This document shows, piece by piece, positions 41,110 through 49,899 of a stretch of DNA of 51,600 bases. How positions within the stretch are numbered: the stretch's first letter is position 1; each line of letters begins with the position of its first letter. Under the pieces are notes generated by a model. The model did no database searches. It was not told the origin of the DNA and saw only the letters and a program-made list of their open reading frames with translations. This stretch comes from Nocardia cyriacigeorgica (GTDB lineage Bacteria > Actinomycetota > Actinomycetes > Mycobacteriales > Mycobacteriaceae). The position numbers were made by a program, and so were the translations under genes. The stretch is from the NCBI RefSeq assembly GCF_010858045.1, contig NZ_JAAGVC010000037.1:1-51600 (forward strand), in the 5' to 3' direction.

Positions 41110-42414
41110 TCAGATCACACCGTGCAGCGGTGGCGGGGTGCCGTGCAGCACCGACCGCCCGATGTGCTGGTACTTCCACCGGACCGGATCGTGCAGGGTA
41201 TGCGTGCGGGCATTGCGCCAGAAGTGGTGCAGGTTGGCTTCGGCTGCGGCGCTGCGGGTCCCGGAGACCTCGAACAGCGCGGCGGAGACGTCGTTCGCCG
41301 CGCGATCGGCGACGACCTTCGCGGTGGCGACCGCGATCGAGGCTTCGGCAACGCTGTCCGGCGTCGTGGCACCGGGCGGGTCGTGCCGTGGCCGAGCGCC
41401 CGCCGCCTGCGGTCGAGCCCGGTTGTCCTGCGGCAGATCGGCGGTGCGCTGTGGACCCTCTGCCGTGGCGGCGTCGACGGTTGCCGCAGCAGCCGCCAAC
41501 GTGGCCTCCGCCGACCGCACGGCGACCGCCAGTTCCCCGAAACGCTGGACCAGCAGTGGATCGTCCACGGCCCGGTCCACCGCTGCCTCGAACCACGGCC
41601 TCGACTTGGTGCGCACGAATTCCGTTGCCGCGTCGAGCGCTCCGCGGGCGATACCGGTATCGATCGCCGCGTGAAGCAGCTGCGCGAACGCGCCGTAGCC
41701 ACTGGGCGCGCCGACCGCTGCCGCCCGGGCGACCAGCTGATCGCCGGAGACCAGCACCCCGTCGAATTCGACGGTGCCGCTGCCGGTGGTGCGCTGGCCG
41801 ATGCCGTGCCAGTCGTCGATGATCCGTACTCCGTCGGTGTCGGCCGGCAGGAAGGCGACGTACTCCCCCGGCGGCAGGCCGGTCCGGCTCTCCGGGTCGT
41901 CGAGCCTGGTGAGCACCGCGAGGATGTCGGCGAACAGTGACCCGGTGCAGTAGAACTTCGTGCCGTCGATGCGATACCCGGAAGCCGCCGGGCGGACCGT
42001 GGTCGAGATATCAGCGACCGTCGAACCCGTGCGCTCGGACTGCGCATTCGCGATCCGGGCGCCGTCCAGCACCGCACCGAAATACCGGCTCCGCTGCTGC
42101 GGCGAACCGGCCAACCGCAGCAGGTTCAGGTACACGAAGTGGCTGTGCGGGATCTGCGCGATATTCGGATCGGCCGCGGCGAGTACGCGCAGCACGTCGG
42201 CTACCACGCTCGGCGGCAACTGCGCGCCACCGAACTCGGCGGGCACGGTGATGGCGAGCAGTCCAGAGGAGGACAGCTGATCTATTTGCGCATAGGGCAA
42301 CTCGCGTTCCCGATCCCGCGCCGCCGCGCCGCCGGCGAACTCGTGCGCGAGCCGGATGGCCACCGCGCGGGCATGCGCGGCCGAGGTGATGCGGGCGGCG
42401 CCGACGGCGGTCAT
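41110..42414 (-). CDS. SfnB-type flavin-dependent oxidoreductase (acyl-CoA dehydrogenase fold)
   Basis: 434 residues with an acyl-CoA-dehydrogenase/DszC fold: SSGLLAITVPAEFGGAQLP, a YCTGSLFADILAV segment, and FWRNARTHTLHDP near the end, typical of SfnB/DszC sulfur-acquisition oxidoreductases. Such enzymes use reduced flavin on organosulfur compounds rather than acyl-CoA. An Arg/Pro/Ala insertion near 325-345 (RPQAAGARPRHDPPGA) looks disordered and is unusual. The ATG overlaps the upstream stop by 4 bp. Confidence 0.85.
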   Translation of the reverse strand: MTAVGAARITSAAHARAVAIRLAHEFAGGAAARDRERELPYAQIDQLSSSGLLAITVPAEFGGAQLPPSVVADVLRVLAAADPNIAQIPHSHFVYLNLLRLAGSPQQRSRYFGAVLDGARIANAQSERTGSTVADISTTVRPAASGYRIDGTKFYCTGSLFADILAVLTRLDDPESRTGLPPGEYVAFLPADTDGVRIIDDWHGIGQRTTGSGTVEFDGVLVSGDQLVARAAAVGAPSGYGAFAQLLHAAIDTGIARGALDAATEFVRTKSRPWFEAAVDRAVDDPLLVQRFGELAVAVRSAEATLAAAAATVDAATAEGPQRTADLPQDNRARPQAAGARPRHDPPGATTPDSVAEASIAVATAKVVADRAANDVSAALFEVSGTRSAAAEANLHHFWRNARTHTLHDPVRWKYQHIGRSVLHGTPPPLHGVI

Positions 42415-43526
42415 CGTCCGGCCGCGACGGGCGTGCGCGCCGCCTCCAGTTCCCGTACCAGCGGCAGCACCTTGGCCCCGAAGTATTCGATCTCCTCCTG
42501 GAAGTGCAGGAATCCGCCGAGGATGAGGTCGACGCCGAGATCCCGGTAGGCCACGATCCGTTCGGCTACCTGCTCGGGTGTGCCGATCAGCTGGGTGCGG
42601 AATCCGTCGTTGTATTGCACGAGATCCTCGAAGGTGGAATCGGCCCACATTCCCTTGCCGTCGCGGGTGGCGGCGCCGGCCTGCTGGACCGCATCGCGGA
42701 AACCCTGCACCGCGGGTTTGTTCGCCTTCTCGATGATTTCGCGGAGGGTATCGCGGGCTTCTTTCTCGGTGTCGCGGGCGATGATGAACCCGTTGAGGCC
42801 GAACTTCACCTCCCGCTGGTGCTCGCGGGCGACCGCGCGCAGATCGTCCAGTTGTTCGGTGACGCCGTCGAAATCCTTGCCGTTGGAGAAGTACCAGTCG
42901 GCGTAGCGGCCACCATTGCGGCGGGCCGCGGTCGAGTTACCGCCTTGGAACAGTTCGGGATTGGGGCGTTCCGGGGTGTTGAGTGGTTTCGGCTTCAGCG
43001 TGAAATCACGGATGCGGTAGAAATCGCCGCCGTAGTTCACATTGTCCTCGGTCCAGATCTTGCGGATCACCTCGAGGAATTCTGCGCTGCGCCGGTATCT
43101 TTCGTCGTGTTCGAGCCATGGTTCACCGAGCGCGGTGAATTCACCGGCGAACCAACCGGACACCACGTTGATGGCGAATCGGCCGTTGGACAGATGATCC
43201 GCGGTCGCGCCGAACTTCGCCAGCACCGCCGGATGCCACAGTCCGGGATGCACCGCCGCGATCACCTTCAGCCGCTCAGTGGCGCCGAGCAGGGCCAAGC
43301 TGAACGAGGTGGACTCGTGCTGGAATTCCGCGCCGTAGGAGGCGGTATAGCGCACCTGCGAGAGCGCGTACTCGAAACCATTGTTCTCCGCGGTCTGCGC
43401 CAGTTTCTTGTTGTACTCGAAATCCCAGCTGGTGCGCTGCTCGATATCGCTGGTCACCAGGCCACCACTCACATTGGGCACCCAATAGGCGAACCGGATC
43501 CGGTCGGCGATCTGCTCGGTGGTCAT
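42411..43526 (-). CDS. sfnG: FMNH2-dependent dimethyl sulfone monooxygenase (SfnG type)
   Basis: 371 residues of the luciferase-like fold. FAYWVPNVSGGLVTSDIEQR, TASYGAEFQHESTSF and INVVSGWFAGEFTALGE resemble SfnG, which cleaves dimethyl sulfone to methanesulfinate. Related SsuD-type enzymes act on alkanesulfonates. GGAG lies five bases before the ATG; the frame extends upstream to 43595 without support. It heads a four-gene operon with the SfnB-type enzyme and two flavin reductases. Confidence 0.85.
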   Translation of the reverse strand: MTTEQIADRIRFAYWVPNVSGGLVTSDIEQRTSWDFEYNKKLAQTAENNGFEYALSQVRYTASYGAEFQHESTSFSLALLGATERLKVIAAVHPGLWHPAVLAKFGATADHLSNGRFAINVVSGWFAGEFTALGEPWLEHDERYRRSAEFLEVIRKIWTEDNVNYGGDFYRIRDFTLKPKPLNTPERPNPELFQGGNSTAARRNGGRYADWYFSNGKDFDGVTEQLDDLRAVAREHQREVKFGLNGFIIARDTEKEARDTLREIIEKANKPAVQGFRDAVQQAGAATRDGKGMWADSTFEDLVQYNDGFRTQLIGTPEQVAERIVAYRDLGVDLILGGFLHFQEEIEYFGAKVLPLVRELEAARTPVAAGR

Positions 43527-43653
43527 AGTTGCTCCAAGGTCGGGTTCGTCGGGCCGCCGGGCCGGTGCCGGGCGGACGGTCGGCGCACCATCCACTTCAG
43601 CACCGGGCCGGTGGCCGGACGAGGGTTTGAATCTGTGCGATCGGATCGCCGGG

Positions 43654-45039
43654 TCAGCCCACTGCCAGCGCGGGCGCGAACGACGACCGCTCGAACCGGC
43701 CCGCCGGTGCGAACCGGCCGAGCAGCTCGGCGGCGTCGACCCCGGTGACCTGCGTGATGTAGGCGGCGGCGTCGGCAGCCGAATCGATGGCGAGCAAGGG
43801 CTGCGGCCGGTGCAGCAGACCCACCAGCGCCGACGCGAACCGCGGTTCGACGGCCGCGGCCGCGAAGAACGGTTCGGCGATCTCCCCGAGCGCGGGGTCG
43901 CTGAGGAACAGCCTGGTCACCTTGTTCGCGGCGTCGCTGCGGGCGGCGAGGAAGCTGTCGTACTGCGCTTGCAGCCACGCCGCGTCGAACGGGCCGTCGT
44001 GCACGGCGGCCGCCGCGATCAGCCGCTGGGCCTGGATCAAGCCGCTCTGGGCGCCCTGCCCGGCGATCGGGTCGTAGGCGACCGCGGTGTCACCGAGCGC
44101 GGCGACCACATGCCCGTTGGCCGTATGCCCGACTCCGGCCCGGACCACCGGCCGCACCGCGCCCTTCAGCCAGGAATGCGGGTCCTCGGCGATCACCTCG
44201 GTGGCGAGCACTTCCGGCAGATCCCATTCGGCGAAATCGCGGTAGAGGTCCTTGACGATGCGCAGCGCGGACTCGGCGGAATCGGCTGCGGCGAAACGCG
44301 ATTCCCATTCGCTGCCCGGGCGGGCCCAGCCGAGGAACGCCCAGCTCGGGCCCGCGTCCTTGTGCAGATACGGGCCCCACCAGCCTTCGCCCTGGTCGGC
44401 GATGATGGAGAAGCCGCTGTGCGCTCCGCCGGCCGGGCCGCGGTGGGCGAACACGCCCTGATCATGGCCGAGCCCGGTGACGGTGACGGTCAGCAGGGAA
44501 CGTTGTGGCTTGTCGTAGACGGTGCGCTGCGGATCGATGGCGAACAGCTCGGACAGTCCGGCCTTGCCGGTCGCGACGAGGGTCAGGTCATTGGCGGCCG
44601 CGATGGTGTCCAGCGTTTCGGGTGTGACCGGTTCGACGAGGAAGGCGCCGCCGCGCTCACGGAAGGTGCTGAGCCGCTCGTCGGCTTTGAGCCTGGTGTC
44701 GACCGCGACGCCCACATAGCCGTCGAACTGTCCGTCGAAGGCGATGAGCTCGGCCTTGTCCGGCCCGACGATGCGCGCGCTGAGCCCGGTGTGCCTCGGC
44801 GCGCGCCCGGTGTAGCTGTCCAGTCCGAGCGCGGCCTCGGCCTGCTGGGTCTCACCGAATTCGAGGGCGGTACCGGTGGCGGGCACATCGTCGCGGAGCG
44901 CACGCTGATCGCGATCGCTGTAGAGGGTGACGTCGAAGCCTGCGTCGAGCAGGCCGAGGGCCGCAGTGACGCCGGTCTGGCCGGCGCCGATCACCGCGGC
45001 CGAACGGGTGGAGCGGGAAGCGGAATGCTGCGTTGTCAT
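43654..45039 (-). CDS. StyA-like FAD-dependent monooxygenase
   Basis: 461 residues. The N-terminal Rossmann motif AAVIGAGQTGVTAALGLLDA, then ATGTALEFGETQ, LTLVATGKAGLSE and the late YDPIAGQGAQSGLIQA are those of two-component styrene/indole monooxygenases (StyA, SmoA). These take FADH2 from a separate reductase and make epoxides or sulfoxides. There is no StyB beside it, but two flavin reductases lie downstream on the same strand. Within this sulfur island, sulfoxidation is as likely as epoxidation. No ribosome site is evident. Confidence 0.82.
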   Translation of the reverse strand: MTTQHSASRSTRSAAVIGAGQTGVTAALGLLDAGFDVTLYSDRDQRALRDDVPATGTALEFGETQQAEAALGLDSYTGRAPRHTGLSARIVGPDKAELIAFDGQFDGYVGVAVDTRLKADERLSTFRERGGAFLVEPVTPETLDTIAAANDLTLVATGKAGLSELFAIDPQRTVYDKPQRSLLTVTVTGLGHDQGVFAHRGPAGGAHSGFSIIADQGEGWWGPYLHKDAGPSWAFLGWARPGSEWESRFAAADSAESALRIVKDLYRDFAEWDLPEVLATEVIAEDPHSWLKGAVRPVVRAGVGHTANGHVVAALGDTAVAYDPIAGQGAQSGLIQAQRLIAAAAVHDGPFDAAWLQAQYDSFLAARSDAANKVTRLFLSDPALGEIAEPFFAAAAVEPRFASALVGLLHRPQPLLAIDSAADAAAYITQVTGVDAAELLGRFAPAGRFERSSFAPALAVG

Positions 45040-45123
45040 GGGTGAATGGTGCTGGTGGCCAATCTCTTCCGGCAGTATTGCGATCACGCAGAATCAATAG
45101 GGAGACCGTATGACGATGACGCA

Positions 45124-45129
45124 TACCAT
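45124..45129 (+). promoter_or_regulatory. -10 element TACCAT (leaderless) of the methionine sulfoxide reductase
   Basis: TACCAT fits TANNNT and lies exactly six bases before ATG 45136. Confidence 0.55.
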
Positions 45130-45135
45130 GGCGGC

Positions 45136-45618
45136 ATGTCGTTCACCGTCACCGAACTGAGCGGGGACCGCACCGAGCAGTACCGCGGGCTCGCCGAACA
45201 GGCGCGGGCACTGGTCGCCGGCGAATCCGACCGGATCGCCAATGCCGCGAACCTGTCCGCGCTGTTGTTCCACACCCTGGCCGATCTCAATTGGGCGGGC
45301 TTCTATTTCTTCGACGGGCACGAGCTGGTGGTGGGGCCGTTCCAGGGCAAGCCCGCCTGCGTGCGGATCGCCCTCGGCCGCGGGGTCTGTGGCACCGCCG
45401 CCACCACCCGCGTCACCCAGCTCGTCCCCGACGTGCACGCCTTCCCCGGCCATATCGCCTGCGACGCCGACACCCGCTCGGAAATCGTGATCCCGCTGGT
45501 GCGGGAGGGTGAGCTGGTCGGGGTCCTCGATCTGGACAGCCCGGTACCCGCTCGCTTCGACACCATCGACCGCCTCGGGCTGGAGGCGGTGGCCGGGATA
45601 TTTCTCGGCTCGTTCTGA
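45136..45618 (+). CDS. Free methionine-(R)-sulfoxide reductase (fRMsr)
   Basis: 160 residues, a single GAF domain. All three family cysteines are present: KPACVRI, GRGVCGTAA and GHIACDADTRSEIVIPL. E. coli YebR uses the same arrangement to reduce free Met-R-sulfoxide with thioredoxin. The enzyme fits thematically beside organosulfur monooxygenases. The gene diverges from the StyA-like gene with 96 bp between the starts. Confidence 0.92.
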   Translation: MSFTVTELSGDRTEQYRGLAEQARALVAGESDRIANAANLSALLFHTLADLNWAGFYFFDGHELVVGPFQGKPACVRIALGRGVCGTAATTRVTQLVPDVHAFPGHIACDADTRSEIVIPLVREGELVGVLDLDSPVPARFDTIDRLGLEAVAGIFLGSF

Positions 45619-45730
45619 ACGGGGCGGCGCAGGGTCTGGCGCCGGGCCGCAGGCCGCGCGTGCCGATTCGGCCGGCACCCCGGTTCGACTGCCCGGTGGT
45701 CCGGATCAACCGCTCTCCGGTCCGTCCGAT

Positions 45731-47161
45731 CTACACCGACGGAGCTGCCGCGACTCGACGGACGGCCTCGTCCGGCAGGGCCGTCGATCCAGGACCACCC
45801 AGCCGGTAGCGCGCTCCACGATGTTCCTCAGGAAGCCGATCACCGGCGCCGAAGAGCGCATTGCGCAGCGTGCCCGGTTGATATTCGGTGGCATAGACAC
45901 CGCGCTCGGTCAGCACCGGAACCACGTGCCGGACAATGTCTTCGAAGCTGCCGGGAGTGATCGCGTAGGCGAGGTTGAAGCCGTCCAGATCGGTGTCGTC
46001 GACCCATTCCTGCAAGCGGTCGGCGACGGTTTCGCCGGAACCGACGAAGACCGGGCCCATACCGCCGATACCCGCCCACCGGCCGATATCGCGGACCGTC
46101 CATTCACGTCCGTCATCGTCGAATTCCTGGAAGGCCGCCACCGCGGACTGGATCGCGTTGCTCTCGACTTCGCCGATCGGGTCGTCGAGGTCGTATTCGG
46201 ACAGGTCGATACCCATCCAGCCGGACATGAACACCAGCCCGCCCTCCACGCTGGCGTAGGACAGGTACTCCTCGTGTTTGCGTTGGGCGGCGGCGTCGGT
46301 CGCATCGGTGATGATGGTGGCGAGGGCGTAGATGCGGGCGGCGTACCGATCCCGGCCCGCAGCCTCGAGTGCGTCGCGCACCCGCGAGACCGTCTGCGCG
46401 AGCACCCGTTTCGACGGTCCCGCGATGAAGATCGCCTCGGCGTTCTCGGCCGCGAACCGCACCCCGCGTGGTGATGCGCCCGCCTGATAGATGACGGGGG
46501 TGCGCTGCGGCGACGGCTCCGACAGATGCACACCCGGCACGGTGAAATGCTTGCCACGGTGCCCGATGTGGTGCACCTTGGCCGGGTCGACATAGATGCC
46601 GCGTTCGCGGTCGCGGACCACGGCGTCGTCCTCCCAGGAACCCTCCCACAGCTTGTAGAGCACCTCGAGGTATTCGTCGGCCTGGTTGTAGCGCTCATCG
46701 TGATCGAGCTGATCGTCGGCGCCGAAATTCCGGGCCGCCGAAGGCAGATAGCCGGTCACCACATTCCAGCCGAGCCGCCCCTTGGTGAGGTGATCGAGAG
46801 TGGACAGCCTGCGCGCGAATGGATACGGATGCTCGAATCCGGTGCCGGTGGTGATGCCGAAGCCGAGATGCTCGGTGACCGCGGCCATCGCCGACACCAG
46901 CAGCAGCGGATCGGCCAGCGGGATCTGCGCGGCCTGGCGCAGCGCGGCGGTGTCGTCGCCGCCGTAGACGTCGTAGGTGCCGAGCACGTCGGCGATGAAG
47001 ATGCCGTCGAACCGCCCGCGCTCCAACAGTTTCGCCAGCTCGGTCCAGTAGGACAGGTCCTTGTAGCGGTGCGATTGATCGTCGGGATGGCGCCACAGCC
47101 CGGGCGACTGATGGGCGACGCAGTTCATATCGAAGGCATTGAAACGGATCCGCCTGCTCAT
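45731..47161 (-). CDS. LLM-class flavin monooxygenase (NtaA/SnaA/DszA type)
   Basis: 476 residues. FNAFDMNCVAHQSPGLWRHP, GGDDTAALRQAAQIPLADP and GRLGWNVVTGYLPSAARNFG are family hallmarks of NtaA/SnaA/DszA/SoxA enzymes. These oxidise nitrilotriacetate, pristinamycin precursors or dibenzothiophene sulfone with FMNH2. The ATG overlaps the upstream stop by 4 bp, pairing it with the DszC-like gene. Confidence 0.88.
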   Translation of the reverse strand: MSRRIRFNAFDMNCVAHQSPGLWRHPDDQSHRYKDLSYWTELAKLLERGRFDGIFIADVLGTYDVYGGDDTAALRQAAQIPLADPLLLVSAMAAVTEHLGFGITTGTGFEHPYPFARRLSTLDHLTKGRLGWNVVTGYLPSAARNFGADDQLDHDERYNQADEYLEVLYKLWEGSWEDDAVVRDRERGIYVDPAKVHHIGHRGKHFTVPGVHLSEPSPQRTPVIYQAGASPRGVRFAAENAEAIFIAGPSKRVLAQTVSRVRDALEAAGRDRYAARIYALATIITDATDAAAQRKHEEYLSYASVEGGLVFMSGWMGIDLSEYDLDDPIGEVESNAIQSAVAAFQEFDDDGREWTVRDIGRWAGIGGMGPVFVGSGETVADRLQEWVDDTDLDGFNLAYAITPGSFEDIVRHVVPVLTERGVYATEYQPGTLRNALFGAGDRLPEEHRGARYRLGGPGSTALPDEAVRRVAAAPSV

Positions 47162-48369
47162 CGGGCCACCGCCTCGCCGCGCGCACCCGCGCTCCACGCG
47201 AACGGCAGGTCGGTGCCGTTGAGCAGGTGATCGCCGATGGCCCGTGCCTTGAAAATCGCCGGATTGTGCACCGAGATGGTGCGGGCATTACGCCAATGCC
47301 GGTCCAGCCGCAGCCGCTCCGAGACCACCGACGCCCCACCCACCTCGAACAGCTGGGTGGTCGCCGCGAGCACGGTATCGATCACGCCGAGCTGCGCCTG
47401 CGCAGCCGCCAGTTCGGCTGCCGCCAGCGATTTCTCGTCGGTCGCTCCGCTGGCGAGCACCACGTCGAGCACATCGGCCACCGCCAGCACACTGGCCCGA
47501 GCCCCGAACGCGGCCGCCGACAGCCGCCCGATCACCTGCTGCACCAGCGGATCGGCGCGCGGCAGATCGGCGGCGGCATGGGTGTAGGTGCGGGTGCGTT
47601 CGACGACCCAGGCCCTGGCATCGCGTTCGGCGCGCGCGGCGATGCCTGCGAGCACGGCGAGCTGGACCAGTTGCAGATACGAGGTCGCGTAGGTGGGGCC
47701 GGGCGCACCGTAGCCGGGGCCGAGGATGCGTTCTTCGGTCACCACGACGTCGGTGAATTCGGTGGTGCCGCTGGCAGTGAGTCGTTGCCCGAAGCCGTCC
47801 CAGTCGTCGTGCTGCCGGACCCCGTCGGCGTCGGCGTCGACCAGCACCCCCACCCGCTCGCCGTCGCGGTCGGCGGCCACCAGGATGTGATCGGCGTAGA
47901 GCGAGCCGGTGCTGTAGTACTTGACGCCGTTGAGCAGCCAATGGTCACCCCGAGGGGTGAGCGTGGTCCGGTAGCGGTCGACGGCGCCCACACCCGGCTC
48001 GGTGATGGCATTGCCGACCAGCGTGCCCGCCCCGACCGCGCGCAACCAGGCGTCGCGGGTCGGGCCGGGTTCGGCGAGCAACTGATCCTCGACGAAGGAG
48101 AAATGCACCCGCAGCGCCTGCGGCAGATTGGATTCGGCGGCGGCGAGATCGATGAGCAGCCGGAACAGCTGGCGGACGGTCACGCCGAAGCCACCGGCCT
48201 CCACCGGGGCCCGCAGCGCGCCGAAACCTGCCGCTTTCAGCCAGCCGATTTCCTCGTGCGGCAACCGCCGGTCGATCTCCCGCTCGACCGCGCCCGCGGC
48301 GATCCGGTCGAAAATCGGCGCGAAGGTCGCGTCCAGCTCAGCGTCGGAAACAGATGTCGCGGATGTCAT
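47158..48369 (-). CDS. DszC/SfnB-like flavin-dependent oxidoreductase
   Basis: 403 residues of acyl-CoA-dehydrogenase fold: AAGFGALRAPVEAGGFGV, YYSTGSLYADHILVA, and C-terminal HWRNARTISVHNPAIFKARA. It shares the H-W-R-N-A-R-T signature with the SfnB-type enzyme at 41110 and with DszC. It lies immediately upstream of, and overlaps, the DszA-type monooxygenase, recalling DszA/DszC of dibenzothiophene desulfurisation. DszB is not seen, so the natural substrate is unknown. Confidence 0.85.
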   Translation of the reverse strand: MTSATSVSDAELDATFAPIFDRIAAGAVEREIDRRLPHEEIGWLKAAGFGALRAPVEAGGFGVTVRQLFRLLIDLAAAESNLPQALRVHFSFVEDQLLAEPGPTRDAWLRAVGAGTLVGNAITEPGVGAVDRYRTTLTPRGDHWLLNGVKYYSTGSLYADHILVAADRDGERVGVLVDADADGVRQHDDWDGFGQRLTASGTTEFTDVVVTEERILGPGYGAPGPTYATSYLQLVQLAVLAGIAARAERDARAWVVERTRTYTHAAADLPRADPLVQQVIGRLSAAAFGARASVLAVADVLDVVLASGATDEKSLAAAELAAAQAQLGVIDTVLAATTQLFEVGGASVVSERLRLDRHWRNARTISVHNPAIFKARAIGDHLLNGTDLPFAWSAGARGEAVAR

Positions 48370-48452
48370 CGGCCAACGATCACCCAACGCGCCGCCGAGA
48401 TCACCGGTTACGCGCAGCGCGATCGAAACGCACACCTGTCGGTGCCCCGGGC

Positions 48453-48458
48453 TATGGT
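48453..48458 (+). promoter_or_regulatory. -10 element TATGGT (leaderless) of the DUF1905 gene
   Basis: TATGGT lies exactly six bases before GTG 48465. Confidence 0.55.
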
Positions 48459-48464
48459 CGCGTC

Positions 48465-48767
48465 GTGACTGGCGAGCGGTACACGTTTACGGCGCGGGTG
48501 TGGGAGCACCACGGGCAGGGCGCGTGGCATTTCGTCGATCTGCCCGAGGACATCGCCGATGAGATCGAGGAGATCTACGGGCACCGCTCGGGCGGGTTCG
48601 GCTCGGTGCGGGTCCGGGTCACGATCGGTGGCAGCCGATGGTCGACGTCGCTGTTCCCCGACAAGTCCAGGGGCACGTATGTGTTGCCGGTGAAGAAGCC
48701 GGTCCGCGTCGCCGAGGATCTGGTGGCCGGGTCGCGGGCGCGGATCGAGATCGTCATCGCGATCTGA
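48465..48767 (+). CDS. DUF1905 protein
   Basis: 100 residues. YTFTARVWEHHGQGAWHFVDLPEDIADEI and YVLPVKKPVRVAEDL are typical of DUF1905, a small beta-barrel family without known activity. The GTG start follows TATGGT by six bases and lacks a ribosome site. The frame continues upstream to 48354 with residues outside the family. Confidence 0.8.
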   Translation: MTGERYTFTARVWEHHGQGAWHFVDLPEDIADEIEEIYGHRSGGFGSVRVRVTIGGSRWSTSLFPDKSRGTYVLPVKKPVRVAEDLVAGSRARIEIVIAI

Positions 48768-48787
48768 TCCGCGCGCCGCTCATCGGG

Positions 48788-49120
48788 TCAGCTCGGCAGC
48801 TTCACGCATTCGGTGACGATCTTGGCCTGCGCCGAGCGGGTCTTGTCGGCGTCTTCCTTGCTCATGCCGAAGTTCTCCGCGTCCGGCGACTGTGGGTCGT
48901 GCTCGCCGGACAGCAGCGTGCGCAATCCGTCTTGGGAGATGCCCTCGGCGACAAAGACCTTCGCCACGCAATCGGCGAGCGCCTTGTCCTGCATGCCCTT
49001 GTCCTGCATGGATTTGGACAGGTCCGCCTCCGTGACGGTGGCCGCCTCGGCATCGCTGCTGCCGCACGCAGCCAGCAGCGGCAGGGCGATGAGCGCCGTG
49101 GCAATCAGCTTGATCCGCAC
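48788..49120 (-). CDS. Small lipoprotein
   Basis: 110 residues. Signal peptide MRIKLIATALIALPLLAACG has lipobox LAAC, so Cys19 is lipidated. The mature part is helical and acidic (EADLSKSMQDKGMQDKALAD) with two more cysteines (ADCVAKVF and VTECVKLPS). MQDKGMQDKA is a short tandem repeat. GAGAGGAA lies upstream of the ATG. No family recognised. Confidence 0.75.
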   Translation of the reverse strand: MRIKLIATALIALPLLAACGSSDAEAATVTEADLSKSMQDKGMQDKALADCVAKVFVAEGISQDGLRTLLSGEHDPQSPDAENFGMSKEDADKTRSAQAKIVTECVKLPS

Positions 49121-49274
49121 CGAATTCCTCTCTCAGGGGTGTAGCAGCCGGGCCGGCGAGGGCGCCGGGCCGGCGGTCCGCATCGCGTAACGGCGCGGAT
49201 CCACGCCCGTGTGTAGTCGTAGCGATACGGAGTCCGCAACCCGAAACGGCGTTTTCGGGGTATTCCACAGGTAC

Positions 49275-49571
49275 TCAGAGATCCATCGCGGCGCGCAGCG
49301 CGGTATCGAGGCGATCCATCGTCTCGGCGTCGGCCTCGTCCACCCGTTCGGCCAGCCAGCCGCGATAGATCCGGCCGATATTGCCCGCGTGCACCCAGCC
49401 GAGCGAGCCGAGCGGGACGGCGAGGATGTCCTGCGGATCCTGCTCGAGCAGTTCGGCGGCGATCAGCCAGGGGCGCGGGGATTCGTTGATGCCGTCGCTG
49501 CTGATGAGCACGACGGTGCGGTGCGGTGCCGATCCGTGCGGGTGATACAGCCAGAGTTCACCCCTGCGCAC
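49275..49571 (-). CDS. MazF/PemK-like toxin candidate
   Basis: 98 residues. MRRGELWLYHP and RTVVLISSDGIN match the start of the MazF/PemK endoribonuclease fold, and DILAVPLGSLGWVHAGNIGRI its later beta strands. It overlaps the upstream gene by 14 bp in antitoxin-first order. Activity is inferred from fold and context. Confidence 0.6.
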   Translation of the reverse strand: MRRGELWLYHPHGSAPHRTVVLISSDGINESPRPWLIAAELLEQDPQDILAVPLGSLGWVHAGNIGRIYRGWLAERVDEADAETMDRLDTALRAAMDL

Positions 49572-49791
49572 GCATCGCCTCCTCCGCGGCGGCCATCTCG
49601 GCCGCGTCTCTGGCCGCCTGAGCTGCTATCTCGGCGGGCTCGGGAATGGGCCCGACGCCGGTGCGCACGGCTTCGCGGCGCGCGGCCTTGGAGATCCAGG
49701 CCGACGGTGACATTCCCGCGCGGGCGGCGGCCTGCTCGGCGAACGACCAGGCGGATTCGTCCAGCGACAGGGTGACCTTACGCGTTGCCAT
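49558..49791 (-). CDS. RHH-type antitoxin candidate
   Basis: 77 residues. The N-terminal RKVTLSLDESAWSFAEQAAA with GMSPSAWISKAARRE has the strand-helix-helix pattern of ribbon-helix-helix antitoxins, followed by an Ala/Glu-rich tail (AAQAARDAAEMAAAEEAMRA) that could wrap the toxin. TACGAT lies seven bases before the ATG, so the mRNA has almost no leader. Confidence 0.65.
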   Translation of the reverse strand: MATRKVTLSLDESAWSFAEQAAARAGMSPSAWISKAARREAVRTGVGPIPEPAEIAAQAARDAAEMAAAEEAMRAQG

Positions 49792-49899
49792 ACCATTTAT
49801 CGTACCGCTCGCCGGGCCGCCTGCCCACCCGCAGGAACGGCAACTGACGTCGCCTGCCTGCTGTTAATCTGACGGCTCACGAGCGATCGGAGTCCCACG

